This document shows positions 16,130-24,441 of a stretch of DNA of 24,831 nt, one piece after another. Origin of the DNA: JAWVZH01 sp033722295 (GTDB lineage Bacteria > Bacteroidota > Bacteroidia > Chitinophagales > Saprospiraceae); assembly GCA_033722295.1 (NCBI GenBank), contig JAWVZH010000028.1, forward strand, positions 1-24,831, in the 5' to 3' direction. Position 1 is the stretch's first letter, and every line of letters begins with the position of its first letter. The position numbers and the translations under genes are program-made. Under the pieces are notes generated by a model that did no database searches, was not told where the DNA came from, and saw only the letters and a list, made by a program, of their open reading frames with translations.

Positions 16130-17968
16130 ATGTGTGGTATAGTAGCCTATGTCGGCCCCAAGGAGGCCTACCCTGTACTAATAGAAGGTCTTAGAAGGCT
16201 GGAATATCGTGGATATGACAGTGCAGGTGTGGCCCTCATCAATGGTGGGATGACAATTTATAAATGTAAGGGTAAGGTCAGCGATCTTGCCTCTCATGCA
16301 GAAAATGGACAGCTGGTGAGCACCATAGGTATGGGACACACCCGTTGGGCAACACATGGAGAACCCAACGACATAAATGCGCATCCGCACGTCTCTCAAA
16401 GCGGTGAATTGGCGATCATCCACAACGGCATTATAGAAAACTATAACATTCTTAAAGAGGCCCTTGAACGACTCGGTCATTCCTTCATTTCGGAAACTGA
16501 CACCGAGGTTCTGGTTCACCTCATCGAAGAATATAGAAAGAGAGATGATCTGTCCCTCGAAGATGCCGTCAGAAAGGCCCTTTCCAAAGTTATAGGTGCT
16601 TATGCCATAGTCGTGATCGACAAGAACGATCCTGATAAGCTCATAGGCGCTAAAAAGTCAAGTCCGCTTGTTATAGGCATCGGACATGATGAGTTCTTCC
16701 TGGCTTCAGATGCCACTCCTTTTATCGAACATACCAAAAAAGTGGTCTACCTCAATGACGAAGAGGTGGCCGTGGTGAGAAGAGATGGAACATTCAAAAT
16801 CACCAACATTGAAAACAAGATCCAGCAACCCACAGTACGTGAACTCGACATGGAGTTGGAACAACTGGAAAAAGGCGGGTATGATCATTTCATGCTCAAA
16901 GAGATCAACCAACAGCCTGAAACCATATCAGATGCTCTGAGAGGTCGATTGAATGCCCGGGCCGGATGGATAAGATTGGGAGGCATGGACGAATACCTCA
17001 ATCGCATGCTGGAAACCGAAAGGATCATTATTGCTGCCTGCGGCACAAGCTGGCATTCGGGATTGATAGGTGAATATCTGTTTGAAGAACTCGCGCGCAT
17101 CCCTGTAGAAGTGGAATACGCGTCGGAACTTCGCTACAGAAATCCCATTATTACTGAGGAGGACCTCGTTATCGTACTGTCACAATCAGGAGAAACTGCC
17201 GACACCCTGGCTGCCCTACAACTGGCCAAGGACAAGGAAGCGCTCACTTATGGGATCGTAAATGTTGTCGGATCTTCCATAGCCAGGCAGACGCATGCAG
17301 GAAGCTATATACACGCAGGCCCCGAGATCGGTGTCGCCTCTACCAAGGCATTTACAGGTCAGGTTACTCTACTGACGATCATGGCCATAACATTGGGATA
17401 TAAAAGAGGAAAGCTGAACGAAAGCACCTACCATATGCTGCTCAATGAACTTGAGATCATACCTAATAAAGTCGCAAAGGTGCTGGAGCTCGACGAACAG
17501 ATCAAGTACATCGCTTCCGAGATCAAAGACGCCAACAATGCACTTTACCTGGGTCGGGGATACAATTTTCCTGTTGCCCTCGAAGGGGCTCTCAAGTTGA
17601 AAGAGATCTCATACATACACGCTGAAGGTTACCCAGCAGCGGAAATGAAACATGGCCCCATTGCGCTGATCGACGAGAATATGCCTGTAGTCGTCATAGC
17701 GACCAATGCAAGCGCCTATGAAAAAGTGATCAGCAACGTACAGGAAGTAAAAGCCAGGAAAGGCATAGTTATAGCCATTGTGAAAGAAGGAGAAAAGGAG
17801 ATAAAAAAGATCGCAGACTATACGATCGAGATACCTTCTACTGCAGAACCTTTGACACCTCTGCTTTCGGTTGTACCTTTACAACTTCTGTCTTACCATA
17901 TTGCAGTAATGCGAGGATGTAATGTGGATCAACCTAGAAATCTCGCCAAATCAGTTACCGTAGAATAA
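16130..17968 (+). CDS. glmS: Glutamine-fructose-6-phosphate aminotransferase (isomerizing)
   Basis: Cytoplasmic enzyme converting fructose-6-phosphate and glutamine to glucosamine-6-phosphate, the entry to UDP-GlcNAc. The N-terminal glutaminase domain starts MCGIVAYVG, with Cys2 becoming the catalytic N-terminal nucleophile after Met removal; RWATHGEP (Arg72-Trp73) and HNGIIENY (Asn99-Gly100) complete that active site. Two SIS domains follow: the first has AACGTSWHSG and SQSGETADT, the second YLGRGYNFPVALEGALKLKE and EGYPAAEMKHGPIALI. The C-terminus DQPRNLAKSVTVE is the standard ending. The length of 612 residues is normal. It lies in a run with DUF4290 and murA spaced by 2-6 bp, so expression is likely joint. 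No glmS ribozyme is apparent upstream, where only 6 bp separate it from the previous gene. Confidence 0.98.
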   Translation: MCGIVAYVGPKEAYPVLIEGLRRLEYRGYDSAGVALINGGMTIYKCKGKVSDLASHAENGQLVSTIGMGHTRWATHGEPNDINAHPHVSQSGELAIIHNGIIENYNILKEALERLGHSFISETDTEVLVHLIEEYRKRDDLSLEDAVRKALSKVIGAYAIVVIDKNDPDKLIGAKKSSPLVIGIGHDEFFLASDATPFIEHTKKVVYLNDEEVAVVRRDGTFKITNIENKIQQPTVRELDMELEQLEKGGYDHFMLKEINQQPETISDALRGRLNARAGWIRLGGMDEYLNRMLETERIIIAACGTSWHSGLIGEYLFEELARIPVEVEYASELRYRNPIITEEDLVIVLSQSGETADTLAALQLAKDKEALTYGIVNVVGSSIARQTHAGSYIHAGPEIGVASTKAFTGQVTLLTIMAITLGYKRGKLNESTYHMLLNELEIIPNKVAKVLELDEQIKYIASEIKDANNALYLGRGYNFPVALEGALKLKEISYIHAEGYPAAEMKHGPIALIDENMPVVVIATNASAYEKVISNVQEVKARKGIVIAIVKEGEKEIKKIADYTIEIPSTAEPLTPLLSVVPLQLLSYHIAVMRGCNVDQPRNLAKSVTVE

Positions 17969-17972
17969 GATC

Positions 17973-18626
17973 ATGGAAGAAGCAACGAATAATTTAATAT
18001 ACAACTCCCAGAAGGAGGCACTTATCATACCCGAGTATGGCAGGAACGTTCAGGAACTCGTAAAATATTGCAAGAGCATTGAAGATCCGAAGATCCGACA
18101 GGCTTGTGCAGAAGAGATTGTGGAATTGATGTTTCGAATGAGTACGCAGAACAAGAATACCTCGGAGTTCAGAAGCAAACTCTGGAAACACCTGTTTCAC
18201 ATAGCTGGTTACGACCTTGACGTCAAGCCTCCCGAAGATGTGGACATACAGGAAGAAGACTTTCATTTTCAACCGGAAAAACCGGAATATCCCGAGCACA
18301 CGACCGAGTTCAGACACTATGGCCGCATCGTTAAGAAGATGGTAGACAAAGCCCTTGAGATGGATGAAGGTCCCGAAAGAGACCAGTTTCTCGAAATTTT
18401 GGGCTCTTACATGAAGTTGGCCTACAGGACATGGAACAGAGAGCATTATGTAAGTGATGAGATCATCAAGCAGGATCTTAAGGCGATGACGAAAGGCACA
18501 GTGGACATCGAAGAAAAGGTTTCTCTCGACTATCTCAAGAATACCAAAATCAATACGTCAAGCAGCCGAAAACGCAAGGGCAAGTCGGGCGGACGCCGCA
18601 GCAACAAATCCAGAAGAAGACGATAG
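17973..18626 (+). CDS. DUF4290 family protein
   Basis: A 217-residue protein that starts 4 bp after glmS and ends 2 bp before murA. The N-terminal body is acidic and probably helical (YNSQKEALIIPEYGRNVQELV, KIRQACAEEIVELMFRM, FRSKLWKHLFHIAGYDLDV). The last 20 or so residues form a very basic tail rich in Lys, Arg, Ser and Gly. The match to DUF4290 is by overall pattern and by the recurring glmS-murA neighbourhood in Bacteroidota, as I recall it. There is no signal peptide or membrane segment. Such a tail could bind nucleic acid, membrane or ribosome; none of these is shown by the sequence. Function unknown. Confidence 0.88.
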   Translation: MEEATNNLIYNSQKEALIIPEYGRNVQELVKYCKSIEDPKIRQACAEEIVELMFRMSTQNKNTSEFRSKLWKHLFHIAGYDLDVKPPEDVDIQEEDFHFQPEKPEYPEHTTEFRHYGRIVKKMVDKALEMDEGPERDQFLEILGSYMKLAYRTWNREHYVSDEIIKQDLKAMTKGTVDIEEKVSLDYLKNTKINTSSSRKRKGKSGGRRSNKSRRRR

Positions 18627-18628
18627 AT

Positions 18629-19954
18629 ATGTCAGCAGGAGAAGCTTTTATCATTGAAGGCGGATCTAGGCTCAAAGGATCTATAACCCCACAAGGCGCG
18701 AAGAATGAGGCACTTCAGGTGCTCTCAGCCACACTGCTCACTGATGAAACAGTGACGATCGATAACCTTCCTGACATTCTTGACGTGCGGAAGATGATCT
18801 CTCTGTTGAAAGGACTCGGTGTTAAAGTTGAACAACTCGGGGAATCCAGATACAGCTTCAAGGCTGATGATATTGACCTGGAATATGTCGCATCCAAAGA
18901 ATATCTCAAGGATGCCCGGCAGATTCGCGGATCCGTCATGTTGATGGCGCCGCTTCTGGCGCGTTATGAAAAAGCCTTTCTCCCCAAACCCGGAGGAGAT
19001 AAGATCGGAAGGCGGCGGCTCGATACGCATTTTATCGGTTTTAAAAAGCTGGGAGCCACGTTTGAATACAATGAAAAAACGGATCAGTACTACCTGCATG
19101 CAAAAAAACTGCAAGGGAACTACATCCTGATGGATGAGATCTCTGTCACAGGTACAGCCAACATAATTATGGCCGCCGTATTGGCAGAAGGTCAAACAAC
19201 GATCTACAATGCTGCCTGTGAACCTTACGTGCAACAGTTGTGCAGCATGCTGGTTTCAATGGGCGCCGACATCTCTGGTATTGGATCTAATCTTTTGGTG
19301 ATCAATGGCGTGGGTTCTTTATCAGGTGCCGATCATCGTATTCTGCCCGACATGATCGAGATCGGCAGTTTCATGGGACTGGCCGTTATGACCAATTCCC
19401 CCATTACGATCCGAAATGCGAAGGTCGGACATCTGGGAAATATCCTGACCGTGTTCGAGCGACTTGGCGCCAAATTCAAGGTGGAAGGTGACGATATTGT
19501 GATGGGCAATCATGATCATTACGAGATCCAGAGCTTTATCGATGGTTCTATAATGACGGTCTATGATTCACCCTGGCCCGGATTCACTCCTGATCTGATG
19601 AGCATTATTCTTGTCATGTGTATCCAGGCCAACGGAAGCGTATTGATACACCAGAAAATGTTTGAAAGTAGATTGTTCTTTGTAGACAAGCTCATCGACA
19701 TGGGTGCTCAGATCATCCTGTGTGATCCACATCGTGCGACAGTGATAGGAATGGACAGAAAACAACAACTTCGTGGCATTTCGATGTCGTCTCCTGATAT
19801 CCGTGCGGGAGTAGCGCTTTTGATAGCAGCATTGTCTGCCGATGGCAAGAGTACGATCCATAACATACACCAGATCGACAGGGGTTATCAGAATATTGAT
19901 GGACGCCTCCAAAAACTGGGTGCCGGTATCAAAAGAGTAAAAATCTCGACTTGA
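18629..19954 (+). CDS. murA: UDP-N-acetylglucosamine 1-carboxyvinyltransferase
   Basis: Cytoplasmic enzyme that transfers enolpyruvate from PEP to UDP-GlcNAc, the first committed step of peptidoglycan synthesis. It has the EPSP-synthase-type double fold. Key blocks are GSITPQGAKNEALQVL (Lys25-Asn26, the UDP-GlcNAc contact), PGGDKIGRRRLDTHF in the mobile loop and PWPGFTPDLMS (Asp of the catalytic site). At residue 124 in the loop there is Asp where E. coli has Cys115, the residue alkylated by fosfomycin; enzymes with Asp here remain active and are fosfomycin insensitive. The length of 441 residues is close to the usual 420-440. It is the last of the glmS-DUF4290-murA run; the Nfu gene begins 48 bp later. 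Confidence 0.97.
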   Translation: MSAGEAFIIEGGSRLKGSITPQGAKNEALQVLSATLLTDETVTIDNLPDILDVRKMISLLKGLGVKVEQLGESRYSFKADDIDLEYVASKEYLKDARQIRGSVMLMAPLLARYEKAFLPKPGGDKIGRRRLDTHFIGFKKLGATFEYNEKTDQYYLHAKKLQGNYILMDEISVTGTANIIMAAVLAEGQTTIYNAACEPYVQQLCSMLVSMGADISGIGSNLLVINGVGSLSGADHRILPDMIEIGSFMGLAVMTNSPITIRNAKVGHLGNILTVFERLGAKFKVEGDDIVMGNHDHYEIQSFIDGSIMTVYDSPWPGFTPDLMSIILVMCIQANGSVLIHQKMFESRLFFVDKLIDMGAQIILCDPHRATVIGMDRKQQLRGISMSSPDIRAGVALLIAALSADGKSTIHNIHQIDRGYQNIDGRLQKLGAGIKRVKIST

Positions 19955-20002
19955 TGAAACTTACTACCATTATTTACGTTGTCCTATAAAAATAAAGAGG
20001 TC

Positions 20003-20614
20003 ATGAGTACTACGACTAAAAATCCGGTGATGATGTATACTGAGCAGACCCCGAATCCGGATTCTCTCAAATTTGTCACCAACAGAATGCTTTACAAGGG
20101 AACTGCGGACTTCAGGACTGAAGAGTTCGCTAAAGAATGGTCACCCATGGCCAGTGCCCTTTTTGAGTTGCCATACGTCGACGGCGTATATATCTGCAAT
20201 AACTTTGTGACGATCACCAAGGAAATGAGCTACGCCTGGGAGGATATCTCGCTAAAGCTCAAAGAGTGGATCAAGTCCTACATAGAGGATGACAAACAGA
20301 TCCTCAAAGACGGTTTCACTGAAGCCATGGAAAAGCTCGAAGAAAAAAGAGGTGTAGGCTATGAATATTCCGAGGAAGATGCGGAGATCGTCAAGAAGAT
20401 CCGTGAATTGATCGCCAAATATGTACGGCCTGCAGTAGAAATGGATGGTGGTAACATCGAATTCAAATCGTACGATAAAGGTACAGTAACGGTCACTTTA
20501 CAAGGTGCATGTAGCGGATGCCCTTCCTCTACTGTTACACTCAAAGCCGGTATAGAAGGCATGCTCAAACGCATGGTTCCGGATGTGAAGGAAGTCGTAG
20601 CGGAAATGGGGTAA
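20003..20614 (+). CDS. Nfu-type Fe-S cluster carrier (NifU C-terminal domain)
   Basis: A 203-residue cytoplasmic protein with an N-terminal Nfu_N domain (MYTEQTPNPDSLKFVTNRML, ELPYVDGVYICNNFVTITK) and a C-terminal NifU-like domain (VRPAVEMDGGNIEFKSYD). The cluster-binding pair is C170-S-G-C173 in LQGACSGCPSSTVTLK. By family knowledge it binds a 4Fe-4S cluster between two subunits and hands it to target enzymes. The start chosen is ATG 20003 (MSTTTKN), not the in-frame TTG at 19979, because relatives begin a few residues before the MYTEQTPNP block. It follows murA by 48 bp on the same strand and may be cotranscribed. Confidence 0.94.
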   Translation: MSTTTKNPVMMYTEQTPNPDSLKFVTNRMLYKGTADFRTEEFAKEWSPMASALFELPYVDGVYICNNFVTITKEMSYAWEDISLKLKEWIKSYIEDDKQILKDGFTEAMEKLEEKRGVGYEYSEEDAEIVKKIRELIAKYVRPAVEMDGGNIEFKSYDKGTVTVTLQGACSGCPSSTVTLKAGIEGMLKRMVPDVKEVVAEMG

Positions 20615-20622
20615 TGGCTTGT

Positions 20623-20648
20623 GGCATGTGACAATCGGCACGTGACAA
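20623..20648 (+). repeat. Direct repeat GGCAYGTGACAA, two copies
   Basis: GGCATGTGACAA at 20623-20634 and GGCACGTGACAA at 20637-20648, differing at one base and separated by 2 bp. It lies directly after the nfu stop, in the same spacer as the heptamer array at 20684. Role unknown. Confidence 0.55.
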
Positions 20649-20683
20649 AAATTATCTTTCAGAGTCAACACGACGAACAAGCC

Positions 20684-20711
20684 CAAGTACCTAATACCTA
20701 ATACCTAACTG
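20684..20711 (+). repeat. Heptamer array, consensus CTAATAC
   Basis: Four consecutive 7-bp units: CAAGTAC, CTAATAC, CTAATAC, CTAACTG. The central 12-mer ATACCTAATACC (20694-20705) recurs in reverse complement at 23001-23012, inside a similar array. It sits in the 144-bp spacer between nfu and the inositol-monophosphatase family gene. It looks like a dispersed intergenic repeat; too short and degenerate to be a CRISPR. Confidence 0.6.
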
Positions 20712-20758
20712 TCAATGTTCGTCATACTCCGTAACTTGCGTGCGGAGAAGGCATTCGC

Positions 20759-21571
20759 ATGAAAGATATCCAAACGAGACTACCGGAACTTTTGAAAGAG
20801 GCTGAAAAGGCCGCAAAAAAAGCCGGGCAGTTCATCCGTGAGGAGTTTGGAAAGATCTCAGCGCACCAGGCTGAGGTCAAAAGCCTCAACAGCCTGGTCA
20901 GTTACGTGGATATCGGAGCAGAAAGGTTGATAGTAGACGCTCTCAAACCGGTTATCCCGGAAGCTGGTTTCATCACGGAAGAAAAGACCACGCCTAACTC
21001 CAACAAACATTTCAATTGGGTGATCGACCCGCTGGACGGAACTACAAATTTTTTGAAGGGTATTCCTGTTTTCTCCGTTTCTATCGCTTTGACGGCTGGC
21101 GGTGATGTCGTCGTAGGTGTGGTATACGATATCATGCAGAACTGGTGCTTTACCTCATACAAGGGAGGGGGTGCTGCTCTCAATGGAAAATCCATCCAGG
21201 TGTCCAGGGAATATGACTTCAAAAAAGCGGTCATAGCAACGGGTTTTCCCTATGAGCGTCTCGATATCAAGACGAATTCAGATATTTTTTTCCTTCTTCA
21301 ATCGATAATAGAGAAATCCAGCGGTATTCGTCGTTTGGGCTCTGCTGCCCTGGATCTTGCATACGTAGCGTGTGGCAAAGTCGAGGGATACTACGAAGCC
21401 TCCCTGAATTCCTGGGACCTGGCCGCCGGCATTCTGCTTGTACAAGAAGCCGGTGGGATCACAACAGACTTCGATGATTCGTCCAATATGCTCGCTAGCG
21501 GAAGAGTGGTCGCTGCCAACCCAAAGATCCATGATGTCCTTCAGGCCACCATACGAGAATGCCTCAGTTAA
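20759..21571 (+). CDS. Inositol monophosphatase family protein
   Basis: A 270-residue Mg2+-dependent phosphatase of the inositol monophosphatase/CysQ/FBPase superfamily. Metal-binding motifs are present: ITEEKTT (Glu-Glu), WVIDPLDGTTNFLKG with Asp90 and Asp93, and SWDLAAGILLVQEAGG with Asp220. The sequence RRLGSAALDLAYVACG is the usual block before the last motif. Length is typical. The substrate may be inositol phosphate, another sugar phosphate or 3'-phosphoadenosine phosphate; the sequence does not decide. It is flanked by spacers of 144 and 129 bp and is bracketed, with the permease gene, by the two heptamer arrays. Confidence 0.94.
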   Translation: MKDIQTRLPELLKEAEKAAKKAGQFIREEFGKISAHQAEVKSLNSLVSYVDIGAERLIVDALKPVIPEAGFITEEKTTPNSNKHFNWVIDPLDGTTNFLKGIPVFSVSIALTAGGDVVVGVVYDIMQNWCFTSYKGGGAALNGKSIQVSREYDFKKAVIATGFPYERLDIKTNSDIFFLLQSIIEKSSGIRRLGSAALDLAYVACGKVEGYYEASLNSWDLAAGILLVQEAGGITTDFDDSSNMLASGRVVAANPKIHDVLQATIRECLS

Positions 21572-21591
21572 GCTTTGAAGTAGTAATCCGA

Positions 21592-21614
21592 GGATATGAT
21601 CTGTGATCACATCC
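21592..21614 (+). terminator. Hairpin after the inositol-monophosphatase family gene
   Basis: Arms GGATATGATC (21592-21601) and GATCACATCC (21605-21614) pair at nine of ten positions around a TGT loop, 20 bp after the stop. No T-run follows, so it may be a 3'-end stabilising hairpin and not an intrinsic terminator. Confidence 0.45.
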
Positions 21615-21650
21615 GCACACATCGATATATAGACATCATTGGTCTAATAT

Positions 21651-21658
21651 TATATTTG
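21651..21658 (+). promoter_or_regulatory. Candidate -7 promoter element TATATTTG before the ABC permease gene
   Basis: TATATTTG fits TAnnTTTG, 42 bp before the ATG at 21701, predicting a leader of about 37 bases. No TTTG at the -33 distance is visible, so confidence is limited. Confidence 0.4.
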
Positions 21659-21700
21659 ATTGCTTATTGTTGACTTAGGTTTATCCTAGATAACTCAGTT

Positions 21701-22933
21701 ATGTCTTATTTCGAGATACTCAGGCAATCTTTTAAAAATGTCAGAAAGAACCTTCTGAGATCTGTTCTGACGATCATGATCATTGCCTTTGGAATTATGG
21801 CGCTTGTGGGCATTCTCACTGCTATCGACACTATTCTGTTCTCGATGAATGACAATTTCTCGTCCTTAGGAGCCAATTCATTTCATATAAAAAGAAAAGA
21901 AGCTTCAGGCAGTCAACACGGCCGAAATTTGAAACAGGGTGAGGTCATCTCCTTTCGTCAGGCCGAAGAGTTCGCCGAAAGATTCGACTTCCCTGGGATC
22001 GTAACTCTCGGCTTTAATGCCACGTCTAATGCCACGATCAAGTTCAGGAACGAAAAGACCAACCCTACAGTTGGGATCCGGGGGATCGACCATTATTTTC
22101 TCGACGTATTTTCCTTCGATCTGGAGGCGGGCAGGAACTTCACGCGACAGGAAAGCCAACGTGGAGGATTCAAGGCCATACTCGGTTCGGAGATCATTGA
22201 ATTATTGTTTGACGGCCAGGAAGACAAGGCACTGGGGCAGACCATCTCCATTGGCAGTCATAAATTCAAGGTCGTTGGCATCCTGAAATCTCAGGGCAGC
22301 AGCATGACCTCCAATGCCGACAGGAGGGTTTACATCCCCTTGCTGACCGCCAAGAATCTGTACGGCTCAGAAAACAGCCATTATTATATTGATGTCGCCA
22401 CATTCAAATCGTCACAACTCGATGACGCCATGGCGTATTCCACGGGTTTGATGAGAAATGTCAGGCGACTTAAGGCTCAGGAGGAAAATGACTTCGAGAT
22501 CCGGAGTTCTGCCGGATTGATATCGATACTGAGAGATATAACTTTTGAACTCAGGGTTGCCACTGTTGCCATAGGCCTAATGACGCTCTTCGGTGCGGCC
22601 ATTGGACTGATGAACATCATGCTGGTCAGCGTTACCGAAAGGACGAAAGAAATAGGTGTCATCAAAGCATTGGGCGCCACAGAAAAGAACATCATGACCC
22701 AATTCCTGACCGAGGCTACGATCATATGTCAGTTGGGTGGTGTGGCAGGGATCATCCTCGGCATTTTGATCGGTAATGTCGTCACCTGGCTCATCGGAGG
22801 ACAATTCCTGATCCCCTGGGCATGGATCATTCTTGGATTGGTCGTTTGTCTCATTGTCGGTATTGCATCTGGTTTCTACCCTGCATTAAGGGCCGCCAAA
22901 CTGGACCCCATAGAAGCCTTGCGCTACGAGTAA
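21701..22933 (+). CDS. MacB/FtsX-type ABC transporter permease
   Basis: A 410-residue inner-membrane protein with the MacB-type layout: an N-terminal helix (about 20-43, LTIMIIAFGIMALVGILTAI), a periplasmic domain of about 230 residues (including GANSFHIKRKE and GIRGIDHYFLDVFSFDLEAGRNF), then an FtsX domain with three helices near the C-terminus. The coupling motif VTERTKEIGVIKALGATEKNIMTQF and the ending GFYPALRAAKLDPIEALRYE are family hallmarks. Members export lipoproteins, peptides or toxic compounds, or drive periplasmic mechanics. No ATPase or membrane-fusion partner is adjacent, so the ATPase must be elsewhere. Confidence 0.93.
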   Translation: MSYFEILRQSFKNVRKNLLRSVLTIMIIAFGIMALVGILTAIDTILFSMNDNFSSLGANSFHIKRKEASGSQHGRNLKQGEVISFRQAEEFAERFDFPGIVTLGFNATSNATIKFRNEKTNPTVGIRGIDHYFLDVFSFDLEAGRNFTRQESQRGGFKAILGSEIIELLFDGQEDKALGQTISIGSHKFKVVGILKSQGSSMTSNADRRVYIPLLTAKNLYGSENSHYYIDVATFKSSQLDDAMAYSTGLMRNVRRLKAQEENDFEIRSSAGLISILRDITFELRVATVAIGLMTLFGAAIGLMNIMLVSVTERTKEIGVIKALGATEKNIMTQFLTEATIICQLGGVAGIILGILIGNVVTWLIGGQFLIPWAWIILGLVVCLIVGIASGFYPALRAAKLDPIEALRYE

Positions 22934-22987
22934 TTATCAAATGAACATAGAAAGGACCAGCCTTTATTAGTGTATTAACGTATGGGC

Positions 22988-23022
22988 TCCTCAGGTACTC
23001 GGTATTAGGTATCAGGAATTAG
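22988..23022 (-). repeat. Heptamer array, inverted relative to the one at 20684
   Basis: On the plus strand the units read TCCTCAG, GTACTCG, GTATTAG, GTATCAG, GAATTAG, i.e. degenerate reverse complements of CTAATAC. The 12-mer GGTATTAGGTAT (23001-23012) is the exact reverse complement of 20694-20705. It lies in the 270-bp spacer 22934-23203 between the permease gene and the convergent DUF4837 gene, where I see no gene. Confidence 0.55.
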
Positions 23023-23203
23023 AGACTATGGTAGTCAGATTTTGAGCCGTTCTGGCAGAAAAAGTTAAAGAAGACAGTGGGCGGTATGGTGATGATGTTT
23101 AAAGAAAGCACCTATACACGATAATCCATTCACACTCTATAACTAATGCGACCATCACTCATTATTTGGATAAAAGCGTATGACAACCGCATTGGAAAAC
23201 TGT

Positions 23204-24325
23204 CTATTGTTTGTCGCTCTTCTTCCCGAGCGTCCCCACGATCACCTCAAGTTGCTGCATGATCTCTTTTTTCTTGTGACCTGGGGCAAGAACAAAACCA
23301 TCAACAAATAGCAAGGCATCCCTCTCTTTCAAATGAATAAGGTAACTAACAAAAGGTCCACCCATGAAGTCGTTTTCCATCTCCCAGATACCTCTGGCCT
23401 CGAGCGTATAATGACCGTTGATCTCACGTTTGAAAACATACATCGGAAGATCTTCATCGTTGATGCGCATATAGGAACCGTCACTTGAACTCGATACATA
23501 CTGCAGACCGAAGGCGTCCCTTATTTTTTTCATATAAGCTCTGGAAAATTGCTCCTGGCTATTGTAATCCAGTAATTGGAGCATCAGGTTGACAGTGATA
23601 TCCTCATAGTCTTTTCTGAGCCATATCAGTGAATCTTCCTCGACAGCAATAATGTAATCACCCGGAATGCGCATATGCACACCCAGTTTATCCTCAATTG
23701 TCTTGATCGCTTCCCTGTTCTCCTTTTGAAGGTAGGTCTTAGCTTTGATCTGCTTGAGATCATGTTCGCGGACTTGTTCGGAGATCTTTGGAAAATAGGC
23801 ACTTACGGCATTTGCCAGAGCGTCTTCTCCCGGTGCCAGAAAATATAGGACCAACTGATCTGTCGCCCATTTATCCCGGATCCGCTTCAGTTTGGCCGTA
23901 TCCACATCCAAGGCCTCAGCTCCGAGATGCTTTTCCACAAGTTTATAGGTTCTGGAGCTCGTATCACGGGTATTCACACATATCAGATAGGTTCTCAGCT
24001 CACGTCTGAGTTCTTCCACCTGTATCTCAAATGCAGTAAAGTGACGCACATCGAAGAGGGGTTCAGGGCGGGGCAAAACCGGATACACACTTTCCAGGTA
24101 ATAACTCAGACTGTCACCCACCTGTCCTTCCCACAACTTATCCTCACAAATTACGGTGATCTGGTTAGCTACACCGAGTGCCTTGGGCTTTGAGCGATAT
24201 TGGCTACCCGGTCCGGATGTGCAGGCAAACATTAATAGCATGATGCCACCAGCCAAGATTCTCCTGAAACTAGCATCCAGGAAATAATCCTTGTGTTTAG
24301 AAAGATACTCGTTCACCTGCGACAT
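23204..24325 (-). CDS. DUF4837 family lipoprotein
   Basis: An exported lipoprotein of 373 residues from the ATG at 24325. The signal segment is RRILAGGIMLLMFAC with the lipobox Cys followed by TSGPGSQYRSKPKALG. The mature part matches the DUF4837 family as I recall it: VICEDKLWEGQVGDSLSYYL early on, then FLAPGEDALANAV, MRIPGDYIIAVEEDSLIWLRKD and RGIWEMENDFMGGPFVSYLI. Function unknown. A TTG three codons upstream of the ATG is not needed. The N-region before the hydrophobic core is long (about 22 residues), so a start closer to the RR pair cannot be excluded. It is convergent with the ABC permease gene and lies 116 bp downstream of the MoxR gene on the same strand. Confidence 0.85.
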   Translation of the reverse strand: MSQVNEYLSKHKDYFLDASFRRILAGGIMLLMFACTSGPGSQYRSKPKALGVANQITVICEDKLWEGQVGDSLSYYLESVYPVLPRPEPLFDVRHFTAFEIQVEELRRELRTYLICVNTRDTSSRTYKLVEKHLGAEALDVDTAKLKRIRDKWATDQLVLYFLAPGEDALANAVSAYFPKISEQVREHDLKQIKAKTYLQKENREAIKTIEDKLGVHMRIPGDYIIAVEEDSLIWLRKDYEDITVNLMLQLLDYNSQEQFSRAYMKKIRDAFGLQYVSSSSDGSYMRINDEDLPMYVFKREINGHYTLEARGIWEMENDFMGGPFVSYLIHLKERDALLFVDGFVLAPGHKKKEIMQQLEVIVGTLGKKSDKQ

Positions 24326-24441
24326 ACAGACCAATCTATAACTATTACTTGAAATTTAAAAAGACACTTTCTCGTACAATTAGATGCTGTTCGAGATAAT
24401 TATGGTGTTTTCAAATACAAAAGATATGTACTTCGTCAGGC

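Noticed and set aside
20684..20711. CRISPR-like or telomere-like repeat
   Set aside because: Unit is 7 bp, contiguous and degenerate, without spacers; not a CRISPR, and no cas gene is present.
21602..21611. TGTGATCACA as a CRP/FNR-type operator
   Set aside because: The two half-sites lack the 6-bp spacing of a CRP site, and the sequence is better explained as part of the 21592-21614 hairpin.
22943..22965. AAAGG-ACCAG-CCTTT hairpin as terminator after the ABC permease
   Set aside because: Five-bp stem without a T-run; could occur by chance.
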